The notes: a model not told the origin generated them from the letters alone. A DNA stretch of 64,000 nt from VXOZ01 sp965220045 (GCA_965220045.1 OZ244803.1:2294001-2358000), one strand, 5' to 3'; positions 41,774-50,999 are shown, numbered from the stretch's first letter. A program made the numbers and translations.

Positions 41774-42505
41774 TCATCCCGTCACCAGGTCGTCCGGAAG
41801 GTGCTCGACGCTGTTTTGGTAGCGCAGCGATGTTTCATTCTTGGCGAGAGTCAGGCTCGTGACTCCCGTGTGAGCGTGGTTAAAGTAGACACTTTCCTGC
41901 CCCTTGCTGCCGATGAGGCCATGCAAGAGGTAACTGGCCGCAGTGCCGTGCGTCACGACGGCGATGTGCTCATCTGTACTCATTGCCATTGAGTGCAAGT
42001 CCTGTGCCGCACTATCAAGGCGCTCAATAGGCTGGTCGCCTTCAGGCGGCGGGTTCCACCAACCCAGGTCCGCAAAGTTAGACGGTATCAGGAACTCGGG
42101 AAAGCTCTGTTCCACCTCCGCGCGGCTGAGTCCCGGAAAGTTGCGCGCTCCCTGGCCATCACCTTCATCATGCTGTACACCGCCCAATTCGTGGAGATTC
42201 ACCCAGATTTCCGGGCGCAGACCGAGCGCTGCCACTATGGGTCGCGCCGTCTGCAGCGCCCGTCGCATAGGGCTACAGAAGAGTCGCGAGATTGAGAATC
42301 CCAAACGGTCAACTTGCCGGGCTTGCCCCTGGTCACCTGGATCGGACTCTCTGCTCAGATGCTGCCCTAGGAGCGAGGCCTGTTTATTGCCCATTTCCGT
42401 GATCGGGGGATCCGGCAAATGACTCCGTTCTTCCGGAGGCACGCTGGCAAGCGGTATTCGTCGCCGGTACGTAACATGGGCGTGGCGGATAATGTACAGT
42501 CTCAA
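41774..42505 (-). CDS. Histidine phosphatase family protein, copy 2
   Basis: Paralogue of the preceding gene. The phosphohistidine motif reads YIIRHAHVTY: the usual glycine after the catalytic His is alanine, a mild change. THGTAASYLLHGLIGSKG and FCSPMRRALQTARP are kept. 243 residues, TTG start. The dcd stop is 59 bp upstream of it on the same strand, so dcd, copy 2 and copy 1 may form one transcript. Divergence suggests an old duplication with both copies maintained. Confidence 0.86.
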   Translation of the reverse strand: MRLYIIRHAHVTYRRRIPLASVPPEERSHLPDPPITEMGNKQASLLGQHLSRESDPGDQGQARQVDRLGFSISRLFCSPMRRALQTARPIVAALGLRPEIWVNLHELGGVQHDEGDGQGARNFPGLSRAEVEQSFPEFLIPSNFADLGWWNPPPEGDQPIERLDSAAQDLHSMAMSTDEHIAVVTHGTAASYLLHGLIGSKGQESVYFNHAHTGVTSLTLAKNETSLRYQNSVEHLPDDLVTG

Positions 42506-42563
42506 CCGACTCTCAATCCCAATCTACCTGGATTGTGCCGCGGCATTACAGGGAACTCCATTA

Positions 42564-43142
42564 CTATTCCTCTTGAGGCTTGAAGCTCAAGTGTACCTTG
42601 CTTTCGGTGGGTTGCTCCTGATCCTGGTACTTGCTGCCGAGACCGGGAGAGCCATAGGGCCGGTCGACCGGCGTTGTCATGGTGAGAAAAGAAATCTGGC
42701 CGATGAACATGCCCGGATAGAGGGGAATCGGCAGCTTGGCCACGTTGGAGAGTTCAAGGGTAATTGTGCCGGAAAAGCCTGGGTCGATATACCCCGCCGT
42801 CGAGTGGATGATAAGGCCCAGCCGCCCCAACGAACTCTTGCCTTCCAAGCGTCCCACCAAGTCAGCAGGCAACCCCACGCGCTCCAGGGTAGTGCCAAGC
42901 GCGAATTCGCCCGGATGCAGCACGAACGGCTCGTCTTCTTCCACCGCAATGCCTTGCGTAAGGTCGGGTTGCGGCGCACGCACGTCGATGTGCGTATAGC
43001 GGCTGTGCTGAAAGACGCGAAAGTGCCTTCCCAGCCGCACGTCCACGCTGGAAGGCTGCACGTGCTCCGCCGCAAACGGCTCGATGCGCAGGCGGCCTTC
43101 CGCAATGGCTGCGATTATTGTGCGGTCGCTGAGAACTGACAT
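42564..43142 (-). CDS. dcd: dCTP deaminase
   Basis: Deaminates dCTP to dUTP for thymidylate synthesis (some homologues also hydrolyse dUTP). Seen: SDRTIIAAIAEGRL opening, VQPSSVDVRLG, the active-site segment GKSSLGRLGLIIHSTAGYID followed by PGFSGTITLELSN (catalytic Glu in the last part), and FIGQISF. 192 residues, a trimeric all-beta fold. ATG at 43142 is preferred; a GTG five codons earlier is possible and no ribosome-binding site is obvious. Divergent from the phosphotransferase gene. Confidence 0.95.
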   Translation of the reverse strand: MSVLSDRTIIAAIAEGRLRIEPFAAEHVQPSSVDVRLGRHFRVFQHSRYTHIDVRAPQPDLTQGIAVEEDEPFVLHPGEFALGTTLERVGLPADLVGRLEGKSSLGRLGLIIHSTAGYIDPGFSGTITLELSNVAKLPIPLYPGMFIGQISFLTMTTPVDRPYGSPGLGSKYQDQEQPTESKVHLSFKPQEE

Positions 43143-43357
43143 GGGGTTGTCTCGCACCGTACCGACGTGGAAATGCTATGCCTTCACTGTCAGTATAGTG
43201 CAGCAGACCTTCCGCTGCTGAGTGCCTGGCAGACTCCGATCGCAACGGTCATATGCGCAGCATGCCGTTGATTCTGCCTAATCGCGTGGTATCCTGCTGC
43301 TAGGTACACCTGTGGCGGCATAAGGGCACCCTTCTTCAGACGATTTGGGAGCAATCG

Positions 43358-44323
43358 ATGGATAACACACTCTACCGCAAACGCATCGCAGCCACACTCC
43401 AGGAGGCCTTTGGACAGGGTGTGCAGATACAGGAGTGCAACGAAGTTCCCGGGGTGGGAAGTGAGAGGAAAGTTCACAAGCTCAGCGTTGCGACACCTGC
43501 CGGAGACCACCTGAAGCTCTTTGCCAAGACCGGCACGGACTCACAGGTGCGCATAGAAGCCGCGCTCTATCAGAGCGTGTTCGGGTCGGACTTTGCAGTG
43601 GCCCCGCGTTTCATTGCCGCCACGGAAGACAACGGCGTGCATTGCTTCATCACGGAGGAAGTAGTCGGTGAACCATTGGACGATTCGAACCAAGACCACG
43701 TGGTTGCCGCTTTTCGCGCCCTTGCGGAGCTTCACCGTCTGGGCCGACCTCACGTGGGCACCATAATTGATGTCATCCATGGGCCAACCACAAAGGTCGC
43801 ACATTTTACCAATCCGCGCGACATGTTCGACCGCATCTTCATGATTTGGGGCCTCGCCACCGCCTTCGGCATCACCCGTGACGACCTGGACATCTTCTAC
43901 GACCAGAAGGTGCTCGATCTCGTGCTCGAGGAGGAGTGGACGTTTGTGCACGGCGACTTTAGCCCCAACAATCTCCTTATCAATCCGGACACTCTAGACG
44001 TTCGCTTCATCGACTTTGGCTTTGGCGAAGTGCGCGCCGCGAGTTCAGATCTCTTGTACGAATTCAACGACGGCAAAGTCTTCGGCGACTACCTGCACGC
44101 GGGACTCCGCGCCTATTGGGAAGCTTTCGACCAAGGTGTCTCCTTCGAGACCTTCCGCCTACGCCAAGCGTACTGGCACGCCAGCTACTACGCCGATGTG
44201 TTTTCCTGGTACCTGACAAAGCACGACCTAGAGGATGAAGACCTCCGCAGCGGCAGAATACGTGCACTTGAGTGCATCCGCACGGGAAATCGCTACATTT
44301 CCGAGCAGTTTGCGGCCTTGTGA
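43358..44323 (+). CDS. Aminoglycoside phosphotransferase-like (APH/ChoK fold) kinase
   Basis: Small-molecule kinase of the APH superfamily. The catalytic loop VHGDFSPNNLLI (His 198, Asp 200, Asn 205) and metal-binding FIDFGFGE (Asp 219) are intact. The N-lobe contains LFAKTGTDSQVRIEAALY with the candidate ATP lysine and helix Glu. 321 residues. GGGAG 7 bp before the ATG. Typical substrates in this family include choline, homoserine, hexosamines and antibiotics; context does not choose. It lies upstream of a DegT aminotransferase (139 bp), perhaps co-transcribed. Confidence 0.84.
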   Translation: MDNTLYRKRIAATLQEAFGQGVQIQECNEVPGVGSERKVHKLSVATPAGDHLKLFAKTGTDSQVRIEAALYQSVFGSDFAVAPRFIAATEDNGVHCFITEEVVGEPLDDSNQDHVVAAFRALAELHRLGRPHVGTIIDVIHGPTTKVAHFTNPRDMFDRIFMIWGLATAFGITRDDLDIFYDQKVLDLVLEEEWTFVHGDFSPNNLLINPDTLDVRFIDFGFGEVRAASSDLLYEFNDGKVFGDYLHAGLRAYWEAFDQGVSFETFRLRQAYWHASYYADVFSWYLTKHDLEDEDLRSGRIRALECIRTGNRYISEQFAAL

Positions 44324-44462
44324 ACCCAATTCCGTTCCGTCCGCGGGCAGCGGCGCGGCAACATGCTCCCTGCAACCGATTCGTGCTATCCTACCGTGTA
44401 AGTGTGTTCCGATTTCACGCTTACTACCCCATTAGACACGCGTCTGGAAAGGATTCAGCCGT

Positions 44463-45797
44463 ATGCAAGTCAAGTCCAAGCTAGCGTTGTTTGGCGGCCC
44501 GAAGTCGGTGCAGAGCGAACCCGGTGACATCTTCAATTGGCCCATCGTCACCCCCGAACACGAAGAAGCGGTCTTGGAAGTGCTGCGCCGGGGCGGCATG
44601 TCCGGCACGGACGTGACGCGGCAGTTTGAATCTGAGTACGCCGACTGGATCGGCACCACCTATGCCCTGGGCGCGAATACGGGCACCGAGGCCCTCCGCG
44701 CCGCGATGTACGGCGCCGGCGTGGGCGTGGGCGACGAGCTCATCTCGCCCAGCGTGACGTATTGGGCGTCGTGTCTACAGGCGCTCTCCCTCGGCGCCAG
44801 TGTCGTCTTTGCCGACATCAATCCCGATACCCTCTGCATCGATCCCAATGACATCGAGCACCGCATTTCCGAGCGCACCAAGGCCATCATGGCTGTCCAC
44901 TACTGCGGCCATCCCGCGGAAATGGACCCGATAATGGAGATTGCGCAGAAGCATGGCGTGAAAGTGATTGAAGATGTTTCTCACGCCCACGGCGGGCTCT
45001 ACAAGGGCCGCACGGTGGGTACAATCGGCGACGCCGCCGGCATGTCGCTCATGAGCGGCAAGTCATTTGCCACCGGCGAAGCCGGCATTATGACCACCAA
45101 CGACCGCGAGATCTATGACCGCGCCATGGCGTTCGGTCACTACGATATGTATACCGAGGAGAACATCGAGACCGAGTACCTCAAGCCCTACGCCGGTCTG
45201 CCTCTCGGCGGCTACAAGTACCGTGTGAACCAGTTGAGTTCCGCCATGGGGCGCGTGACGCTCAAGTACTACGACGGGTATATCGCGGAAATTCAGCAGG
45301 CCATGAATTACTTCTGGGATCTCCTGGAAGGCGCACCCGGCATAGCGCCGCACCGGCCCGCCAAGGATTCCGGCAGCACCATGGGCGGCTGGTACGCGGC
45401 CCGGGGTCTCTACCGGCCGGAAGAGGTCGGCGGTCTCTCGATTTCGCGCTTTGCGCAGGCGGTCTCAGCCGAGGGCGCGCGCTGCGGCCCGGGCACCAAC
45501 AAGCCACTCCACCCGCATCCGCTGTTCCACGAGGCGGACGTGTACGGGCACGGCAAGCCGACGAATCTCGCCAACGCCAGTCGCGATGTGCGGCAGCCGC
45601 TGGGCAGCCTGCCGGTCAGCGAAGGCATTAGCGCACGAACCTACAGCATCCCGTGGTTCAAGAAGTTCCGGCCGCAGATCATCGAAGAGTATGCGGCCGC
45701 GTATCGGAAAGCCGCCGAGAACTACGAGGAATTGCTGGAAGACGATCCCGGCACACCGGAAGACATCGGCACGTGGCGGTTCTACTCGCCGGCCTAG
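44463..45797 (+). CDS. DegT/DnrJ/EryC1 family PLP aminotransferase, second paralogue
   Basis: Keto-sugar aminotransferase-like. Cofactor lysine in SLMSGKSFATGEAG (Lys 200), pyridine-contacting Asp in IEDVSHAHGG (Asp 171), substrate-loop SPSVTYWASCLQALSLG. 444 residues. Diverged from the paralogue at 5.3-6.6 kb, with the same overall architecture including the (S/A)HAHG motif. AAAGGA 9 bp before the ATG. A long perfect hairpin 124 bp downstream ends the unit. Confidence 0.9.
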   Translation: MQVKSKLALFGGPKSVQSEPGDIFNWPIVTPEHEEAVLEVLRRGGMSGTDVTRQFESEYADWIGTTYALGANTGTEALRAAMYGAGVGVGDELISPSVTYWASCLQALSLGASVVFADINPDTLCIDPNDIEHRISERTKAIMAVHYCGHPAEMDPIMEIAQKHGVKVIEDVSHAHGGLYKGRTVGTIGDAAGMSLMSGKSFATGEAGIMTTNDREIYDRAMAFGHYDMYTEENIETEYLKPYAGLPLGGYKYRVNQLSSAMGRVTLKYYDGYIAEIQQAMNYFWDLLEGAPGIAPHRPAKDSGSTMGGWYAARGLYRPEEVGGLSISRFAQAVSAEGARCGPGTNKPLHPHPLFHEADVYGHGKPTNLANASRDVRQPLGSLPVSEGISARTYSIPWFKKFRPQIIEEYAAAYRKAAENYEELLEDDPGTPEDIGTWRFYSPA

Positions 45798-46653
45798 CGG
45801 CTGCAAGTTTTAAAATCAGCAGAATCTACAAGTCGGAACCGGGTGAGTCGCTTTGCGGTGAACCCCATTAAATCAGCAATAGAGCGAAGACTTGCGTTGC
45901 TGATGCCAATTGAAAGACATCACACGCCTGTCGCATGGACGTGCGACAGGCGTGTGTATTCGTTAAACAAGAGACTCCGTTGTAGTACGCGTCTTGCAGG
46001 CAGACTCTTTGTAGCGCGGGGGCTTGTCCCCCGCCATAGCACACGGAACTGCGACCACTTCAGCTCCACTGAAAGAAACAGGTTGCGCAAGGGATTGACC
46101 CGACAACACACGCAGGTTGCAAACCTGCGCTACCGGAAGTGTAAGGCAATTAGGGTGCCATGTTCCTTGCCAAGTAATGTTAATGTGACAGCACTGGGGG
46201 CTTGTCCCCCGCCGAAGTGAGCAGTGCAGGGCGCATTCTCCACCGTCGCTGTATCAGAGAATGAGGTCGGCAAGGTTCTTATTCCCTAGCGGGCGCAGAG
46301 CCTGCCCCGTACGTGATACGGGGTTGCAAACCTACGCTACCGGAGTGTGAGGCGCTGTGAGCCCATTTTGCTGGCCGCAATGGCCAATGCGGCAGCATTG
46401 GGGCCTGTCCCCCACCGTTCGAGCGTCGCGCGACGACCGCGCTGGCAAACTCCTATCCCCTGAGACCTCCATGCCGTCCTTGCTTCCCTACTCGCCGCGT
46501 TGGGACTTCACAAGCGCTCCCGCCAGGTTTACGCAAGAAGATCCTGAGTGCCGCAACCCACTGCCTGCCCCACGGTGCTCTTTTGGCTTACCCGCTCTTT
46601 GGCTTACACTGTTAATGGGAGGGTGAATTAATACGCGGAGAGAGGTAGTTGCT
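45798..46653. other. Gene-free region with terminator and repeats
   Basis: 856 bp. Contains a 15-bp-stem terminator (45921-45956), type B hairpins at 46012-46034 and 46191-46213 with a degenerate one near 46394-46415, and two copies of a separate short repeat around GGTTGCAAACCT(G/A)CGCTACCGG (46111-46137 and 46321-46350, palindromic in the first). No gene. Confidence 0.75.
45921..45956 (+). terminator. Strong hairpin terminator after the second DegT gene
   Basis: 15-bp perfect stem (45921-45935 with 45942-45956), loop TGGACG, followed by TATTCGTT. Symmetric enough to work on both strands. Confidence 0.75.
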
Positions 46654-46875
46654 ATGGACCAACTGGGAATAATCGTGATCGTCGCCGTATTCGTCATTGC
46701 CGCGTGGCTCGTGATTCCCCGCATATTTCCTCATCCACAAATGGTCTGCACGCGGTGTGAAGGCACCGGCGCGGTGGACGAAAGGTGGCCCAACCCGGAT
46801 GAGCCCAGCGGCTGGCACGAACTCAAGGGCGAGTGTCCTAAGTGCGAAGGCAAGGGCAAGGTGCGGGCGGCCTAA
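46654..46875 (+). CDS. Membrane-anchored mini protein with two CxxCxGxG zinc motifs
   Basis: 73 residues: one N-terminal helix (LGIIVIVAVFVIAAWLVI) then a short cytosolic or exported tail with CTRCEGTG and CPKCEGKG, the DnaJ-type zinc-finger half-motifs, spaced by about 20 residues. Together they would form one zinc centre. No J-domain. GAGAGG about 8 bp before the ATG. Function unknown; a tail-anchored chaperone adaptor or quality-control factor is conceivable. The downstream neighbour is a rhomboid protease, 126 bp away on the same strand. Confidence 0.75.
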   Translation: MDQLGIIVIVAVFVIAAWLVIPRIFPHPQMVCTRCEGTGAVDERWPNPDEPSGWHELKGECPKCEGKGKVRAA

Positions 46876-47001
46876 CGCAAACTTTGCTCAATAGGTGCGG
46901 TCTTCTTGGCTTGCGTGCGGCAGGTCGGCGGGCCACAGACACCGGTTTCCGCCGCCGCATGAATCTCATCACTGGCTTTAGGCAAGCGAGGAAGGCCGAG
47001 G

Positions 47002-47949
47002 GTGCAACTAATCCCCATTGACGCCGCACCCGAAACGGAGCGACTGCGGCAGCCGATCGTCACCATCGGATTGGTGGCGCTAAACGTGGCGCTCTTCGTC
47101 GCCGCGCACAGTCTCGGTTGGAGCGCACGCGAGTACGGCCTGCAACCTGCGGGACTATGGGCCGGCGAGATTGGCCAGTTTCGCAACCTTTTTCTCGCTG
47201 CCTTTCTCCATTTCGGCCCGCTCCATCTGGCCGGCAACATGCTCTTTCTCTGGGTCTTTGGCGCCAACGTCGAAGACGAGATGGGGCACGTGGGCTATGC
47301 CGCCTTCTATCTCCTGTGCGGAGTAGGGGCAGGTGTCATCGAATCCGCCTTCTTCGCGGGTGAGACCATTCCCCGCATTGGCGCCAGCGGCGCGATTGCC
47401 GGCGTGCTCGGGGCCTATCTCGTGCTGTTCCCGCTGTCACCCATCGGCATCATGTCGGTGCACGTTCTCCCCTTCTGGGCGCTGGGCCTGCTGGAAGGGC
47501 AGGGAGAACGGCGTCCGCCGACCTTCGACGTTTCGGCTCTAGTCGTCATCGGAGTCTGGCTGGCACTCCAGATCATAGGCTCAGTGGGATCGGCGGCCGG
47601 GCAGAGCGCCGGCATCGCCTACACCGCGCACCTGGGCGGATTCGCCGTAGGGTTCCTGATCGTGCAGGTGCTGCGGCGCGGCTTTGGCTTTGCGCCCGAT
47701 GCGGATGACAGCGAGCCCGAGATCATGCGGGTCACAGGCAAGGAGTTGTTGGTCGCGAGACGACCGCTGCCGGCGGGACATAGACTAGACGAGGACGACA
47801 TCGAGCCGTATACGTGGCGGCACGACCTACCCGAGGGACACTTCAAGCCGGACGAGGCGGAACGTCTCTACGGCAAGCGCTTGCGGCGGGCGCGCTACCG
47901 CTATCAGGCAATTCTGGCTGAGGACTTAGCAAACGAAGGATCCGGCTAG
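47002..47949 (+). CDS. Rhomboid intramembrane serine protease with C-terminal SAF-like domain
   Basis: Six-helix rhomboid core: HLAGNMLFLWVFG (His 75, Asn 79), catalytic serine in IGASGAIAGVLGAY (Ser 129) and catalytic histidine in AHLGGFAVGF (His 210). After the core comes a soluble tail (about 238-315) reading LLVARRPLPAGHRLDEDDIE and ending GKRLRRARYRYQAILAEDL, the pattern of SAF domains (sialic acid synthase/flagellar FlgA-like). GTG start with GAGGAAGG upstream. Rhomboids cut transmembrane helices of substrates; the tail may bind glycans or substrate (inference). 315 residues. Confidence 0.88.
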   Translation: MQLIPIDAAPETERLRQPIVTIGLVALNVALFVAAHSLGWSAREYGLQPAGLWAGEIGQFRNLFLAAFLHFGPLHLAGNMLFLWVFGANVEDEMGHVGYAAFYLLCGVGAGVIESAFFAGETIPRIGASGAIAGVLGAYLVLFPLSPIGIMSVHVLPFWALGLLEGQGERRPPTFDVSALVVIGVWLALQIIGSVGSAAGQSAGIAYTAHLGGFAVGFLIVQVLRRGFGFAPDADDSEPEIMRVTGKELLVARRPLPAGHRLDEDDIEPYTWRHDLPEGHFKPDEAERLYGKRLRRARYRYQAILAEDLANEGSG

Positions 47950-48593
47950 GAGAATAGTGAGGCGCTGGTTACCGGGCGCCCCGCGCGCTTCCAGTTAGGT
48001 TCCGTGGACATCTAATGTCATTCACTGTAGATGTCAGGTAATTCGTTGACAGAATTGGTAACAACAAGCGGTGGTTCTGCCCGCGAGTAAGACCTAATGG
48101 AATGTCATTCATGTATGTGTCAGGTAATTCATTGACGGAATTGGTGACAACAATCGGTGGCTCTGCCAGCGAGCAAGACCCAATTAGATGTCATTCCGAA
48201 CGGAGCGCAGCGGAGTGAGGAATCTAGAGTACTGAGCCTGACAAACACGCTCGACGTGAATCCTAGATTCCTCGAACCCTATTCGCGGGAACGCAAGCGT
48301 TTGTGTGGAATTCTCTCGCGCTTCGCTCCTCAAAGTGACAGTAAGATAAATTGACAATGATAATACTTGCTCAATTGGCTTCCTACTGCCTGGTGTAGCA
48401 GCGCAGTCTTGGCCGCATGAAGATGGATTCCCGCTTTCGCGGGAATGACGGAGTCTGTCGTGCTATTTTCATGGTTATAGCGGCAAAATGCACACACAGC
48501 CTAGCGTACGGCGTACGGCGTACGAGGCGATAGCATCACTCATGCGCATCACATGCCAACTCGTGCGCTCAATCGCTCTCCAAGCGCACACTG
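47950..48593. repeat. Repeat island 5
   Basis: 644 bp without a gene. A roughly 87-bp sequence is tandemly duplicated (about 48014-48100 and 48101-48187, sharing AATGTCATTC, GTCAGGTAATTC and GACAACAA-type segments). Then a MITE-like element (48189-48340), a type A palindrome (48422-48450) and three 7-bp GCGTACG units (48504-48524). Confidence 0.8.
48189..48340. repeat. MITE-like element, copy 3
   Basis: 152 bp from TGTCATTCCGAACG to AAAGTGACA. It has the GAGGAATCTAGA / CTAGATTCCTCG inner arms plus a longer right half. Directly follows the 87-bp duplication, whose units begin with the same TGTCATTC. Confidence 0.75.
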
Positions 48594-49217
48594 CTACATC
48601 TTCTGCAAGATATTCGCCTTGAGAGTCTCGTATTCGGCCTCAGAAATCAGCTCTTTGTCGAACATCTCTTTGGCCTTCGCCAATCTCTCTACCGGATCAT
48701 CTGCCGGACCCGCGGCTCCAACATCACCGCCTTCGGGCAGCGTAATCTGCGTGCCGCCCGCCCGGGCGCGCTCCTCTTCCATCTTGCGTACCCGCCGGCG
48801 CTCCCGCCATTCCTGCTCCTTCTGCTGGCAAATGGTGTAGAGCGTGCGTGCCTGGTCTTTGACAAGATTGCTTGTCTGAAACGTCTCTTCGTTGGTCAAT
48901 GTGCACTGAAGAGAAGAAGAGAGCGTATTCTGGTTTATCTTCACGTTCGCAACGTCCTCCCAGAGGAAGTCATGAAAATCGAATCCCCTGAACCGGTGGC
49001 GTTGGAATATGATCACGCGGTTGTTGGTGGCTGCTACCGCGTCCGGCCTCTGCCCCAATGCAGTCCAGGCCTGATAGGCGATATACAGTATGGATTCATT
49101 CTCTGTGAGGACGGAACTGACATCTTCGGCGATACCGCGCAGTACGCCCAAGTTTTGGCTTTCGTCAATGCGCTCGATGCCCAGCTCTTGGCGTTCACCC
49201 TCGCCAGATTTCGCCAT
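48594..49217 (-). CDS. PH-like domain protein with C-terminal SHOCT motif
   Basis: 207 residues. The middle (about 40-130) resembles a bacterial PH/YokE-like domain (ESILYIAYQAWTALGQR ... AATNNRVIIFQRHRFRGFDF ... LWEDVANVKINQN). A charged coiled region (QQKEQEWRERRRVRKMEEER) follows, and the C-terminus is a SHOCT domain (ERLAKAKEMFDKELISEAEY, then ETLKANILQKM). SHOCT proteins often act in oligomeric membrane-associated complexes; the function is not known. No membrane segment. 33 bp downstream of the response regulator start on the same strand, so it may follow the HK-RR pair in one transcript. Confidence 0.75.
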   Translation of the reverse strand: MAKSGEGERQELGIERIDESQNLGVLRGIAEDVSSVLTENESILYIAYQAWTALGQRPDAVAATNNRVIIFQRHRFRGFDFHDFLWEDVANVKINQNTLSSSLQCTLTNEETFQTSNLVKDQARTLYTICQQKEQEWRERRRVRKMEEERARAGGTQITLPEGGDVGAAGPADDPVERLAKAKEMFDKELISEAEYETLKANILQKM

Positions 49218-49250
49218 GGCACAGTCTCCTAATGTGACGGCATGGGCGGT

Positions 49251-49697
49251 CTACTTCGGCGGCAGCTTGACGATCGCGAACCAGAAGTCCTCCAGCGATT
49301 GCACCACCGTTGAAAACTGCTCCAAGCCGACAGGCTTCGTGATGTAGCAGTTTGCATGGAGTTCGTAGCTTTTCAGGATGTCCTCGTCCTGTGATGACGT
49401 GGTCAGTACCGCCACCGGGATTGTCTTGAGATCCTGGTCTTCCTTTATCTCCGCGAGTACCTCGCGTCCATCTTTGCGGGGCATGTTGAGGTCTAGCAAG
49501 ATGAGGTCCGGACGCGGCACGCCTTCATACACACCCTCTCGCCGCAAGAACGCCAGCGCCTCCACGCCGTCGCCGACGACGTGCAAATTCGTACGAATCT
49601 TACTGCCGAGCAGCGTTTCCTCGGTGAGGAGCACGTCACCCGGGTCGTCTTCAACGAGCAAAACATCAACCGGCTTCGTTGTGGGCTGAACCTGCAT
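49251..49697 (-). CDS. Single-domain response regulator (Rcp1-like)
   Basis: Stand-alone receiver domain: acidic pair DVLLVEDDPGD (Asp 17, 18), phosphoacceptor in LILLDLNMPRKDG (Asp 69), conserved Thr-Thr (AVLTTSS) and Lys in CYITKPV. The length and the VLLVEDDPGDVLLTEETL opening are characteristic of the cyanobacterial Rcp1 type that receives phosphate from phytochrome-like kinases. 148 residues. Starts 6 bp after the stop of the adjacent kinase, so it is the cognate partner. Confidence 0.92.
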   Translation of the reverse strand: MQVQPTTKPVDVLLVEDDPGDVLLTEETLLGSKIRTNLHVVGDGVEALAFLRREGVYEGVPRPDLILLDLNMPRKDGREVLAEIKEDQDLKTIPVAVLTTSSQDEDILKSYELHANCYITKPVGLEQFSTVVQSLEDFWFAIVKLPPK

Positions 49698-49703
49698 GTG
49701 TAT

Positions 49704-50999
49704 TTACTCCGGAACTGCGGCAAGGCTAAAGAAGAAGGTTGCTCCACAACCGGCAGCGGACTCGACCCAAATGCGGCCGGCGTGTCGCTCGATAATCTTT
49801 TTGCAGACCGCCAACCCAATTCCGGTGCCGCCGTACTCCTCGCGGGTGTGGAGCCGTTGGAAAATCACGAAAATACGCTCAGCGTATTCAGGGGCAATGC
49901 CGATGCCGTTGTCCCGCACGGAGAATGTCCATTCGCCATTCTCCTCTTGCGCGGCGACGTGGATGCGCGGAGGTTCCTCGCCCCGATACTTGAGGGCATT
50001 GCCGATGAGGTTTTGCAGCACACGCACCAGTTGCCGCGCATCCCCATGCACGCGCGGCAAGGGGTCATTGGTGATTTCGGCGTCATTCTCCGCAATCGCC
50101 AGTTCGAGATTGGTCAACGCTTCCTGCAAAACGTCATCCATATCCGTCGGTGCAAACTCCCGGCCCCGCGTGGTAACACGCGAATAGAGCAAAAGATCGT
50201 TGACGAGCGCCTGCATGCGCATTGCCCCATCCACAATGTAGTGCAGGTACGTGCCCGCTTTCTCGTCCAATTGCTCCGCATACCGCGACTCGAGCAAATT
50301 GCAGAAGCTCGCGATCTTGCGCAGCGGCTCCTGGAGGTCGTGCGAAGCGACGTAGGCGAATTGTTCCAGCTCCTGGTTCGAGCGGCGGAGTTCTCCTACG
50401 GCTTTTTCCAGGGCGAGTTGGGCTGCTTCCAGCTTTTCGTAAGCGAACGCATTGGCAATGGTGCCGGCGATCTGCGCGCCAATGCGTTCCGCCTGCGCCA
50501 GGTGCGTCTCTTCATACGCGTACGGTTGCAGGGAGCGAATATTCAACGTGCCGACGAACACGCCGCGAGCGATGAGGGGCACGGCGATCCGGGTCTGGAA
50601 ATCGCCGCCCAGGTCGCGCGCCGGTTGCTGTCCGGCTTCTTCCTCTTCAGCCGGCGTTCGAAAGAGAATTCCCTGGCGGTCTCGCTCTAAGATATCGCTA
50701 ATACCGCCCGGGACTATTTCGTGCACCACTCCGCGTTCCCAGCCCGGAATCTCGCCACCCACCGCGTATACGGCGTGCACGGTATGCGCTTCCATATCGA
50801 CCGCCGAGATTGAGAGACGATCGAATGGGATGAGCAATGAAACCTGGTGCGCAAACTGCTCGTAGATTTCATCGATATTGAGGGTTGAACTGATGATGCG
50901 GCCAATCTCCGCCAACACCGCATACTCGGTGGCTTGGTGATTGGGGGCATCAGGCGAACGCGGCGGCGAACTACCGACCTGTCGCGGCACCTCGTTCAT
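49704..50999 (-). CDS. Cytosolic GAF-domain sensor histidine kinase
   Basis: 431 residues. GAF domain (about 35-185: LAEIGRIISSTLNIDEIYEQ ... FQTRIAVPLIARGVFVGTLN), a helical linker, the phosphoacceptor FAYVASHDLQEPLRKI (His about 220) typical of phytochrome-type kinases, and ATPase boxes NLIGNALKYR, RDNGIGIAPEY, and GGTGIGLAVCKKI. No membrane segment and no obvious bilin-binding Cys motif, so a cytosolic small-molecule or redox cue is likely. Start: ATG at 50999, with GAGGAG 6 bp upstream, rather than the GTG at 51032. Forms an operon with the downstream receiver gene and is divergent from another receiver. Confidence 0.92.
   Translation of the reverse strand: MNEVPRQVGSSPPRSPDAPNHQATEYAVLAEIGRIISSTLNIDEIYEQFAHQVSLLIPFDRLSISAVDMEAHTVHAVYAVGGEIPGWERGVVHEIVPGGISDILERDRQGILFRTPAEEEEAGQQPARDLGGDFQTRIAVPLIARGVFVGTLNIRSLQPYAYEETHLAQAERIGAQIAGTIANAFAYEKLEAAQLALEKAVGELRRSNQELEQFAYVASHDLQEPLRKIASFCNLLESRYAEQLDEKAGTYLHYIVDGAMRMQALVNDLLLYSRVTTRGREFAPTDMDDVLQEALTNLELAIAENDAEITNDPLPRVHGDARQLVRVLQNLIGNALKYRGEEPPRIHVAAQEENGEWTFSVRDNGIGIAPEYAERIFVIFQRLHTREEYGGTGIGLAVCKKIIERHAGRIWVESAAGCGATFFFSLAAVPE

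Noticed and set aside
49581..50690. 369-codon plus-strand frame
   Set aside because: Antisense to the receiver and GAF kinase genes, both with complete catalytic motifs.
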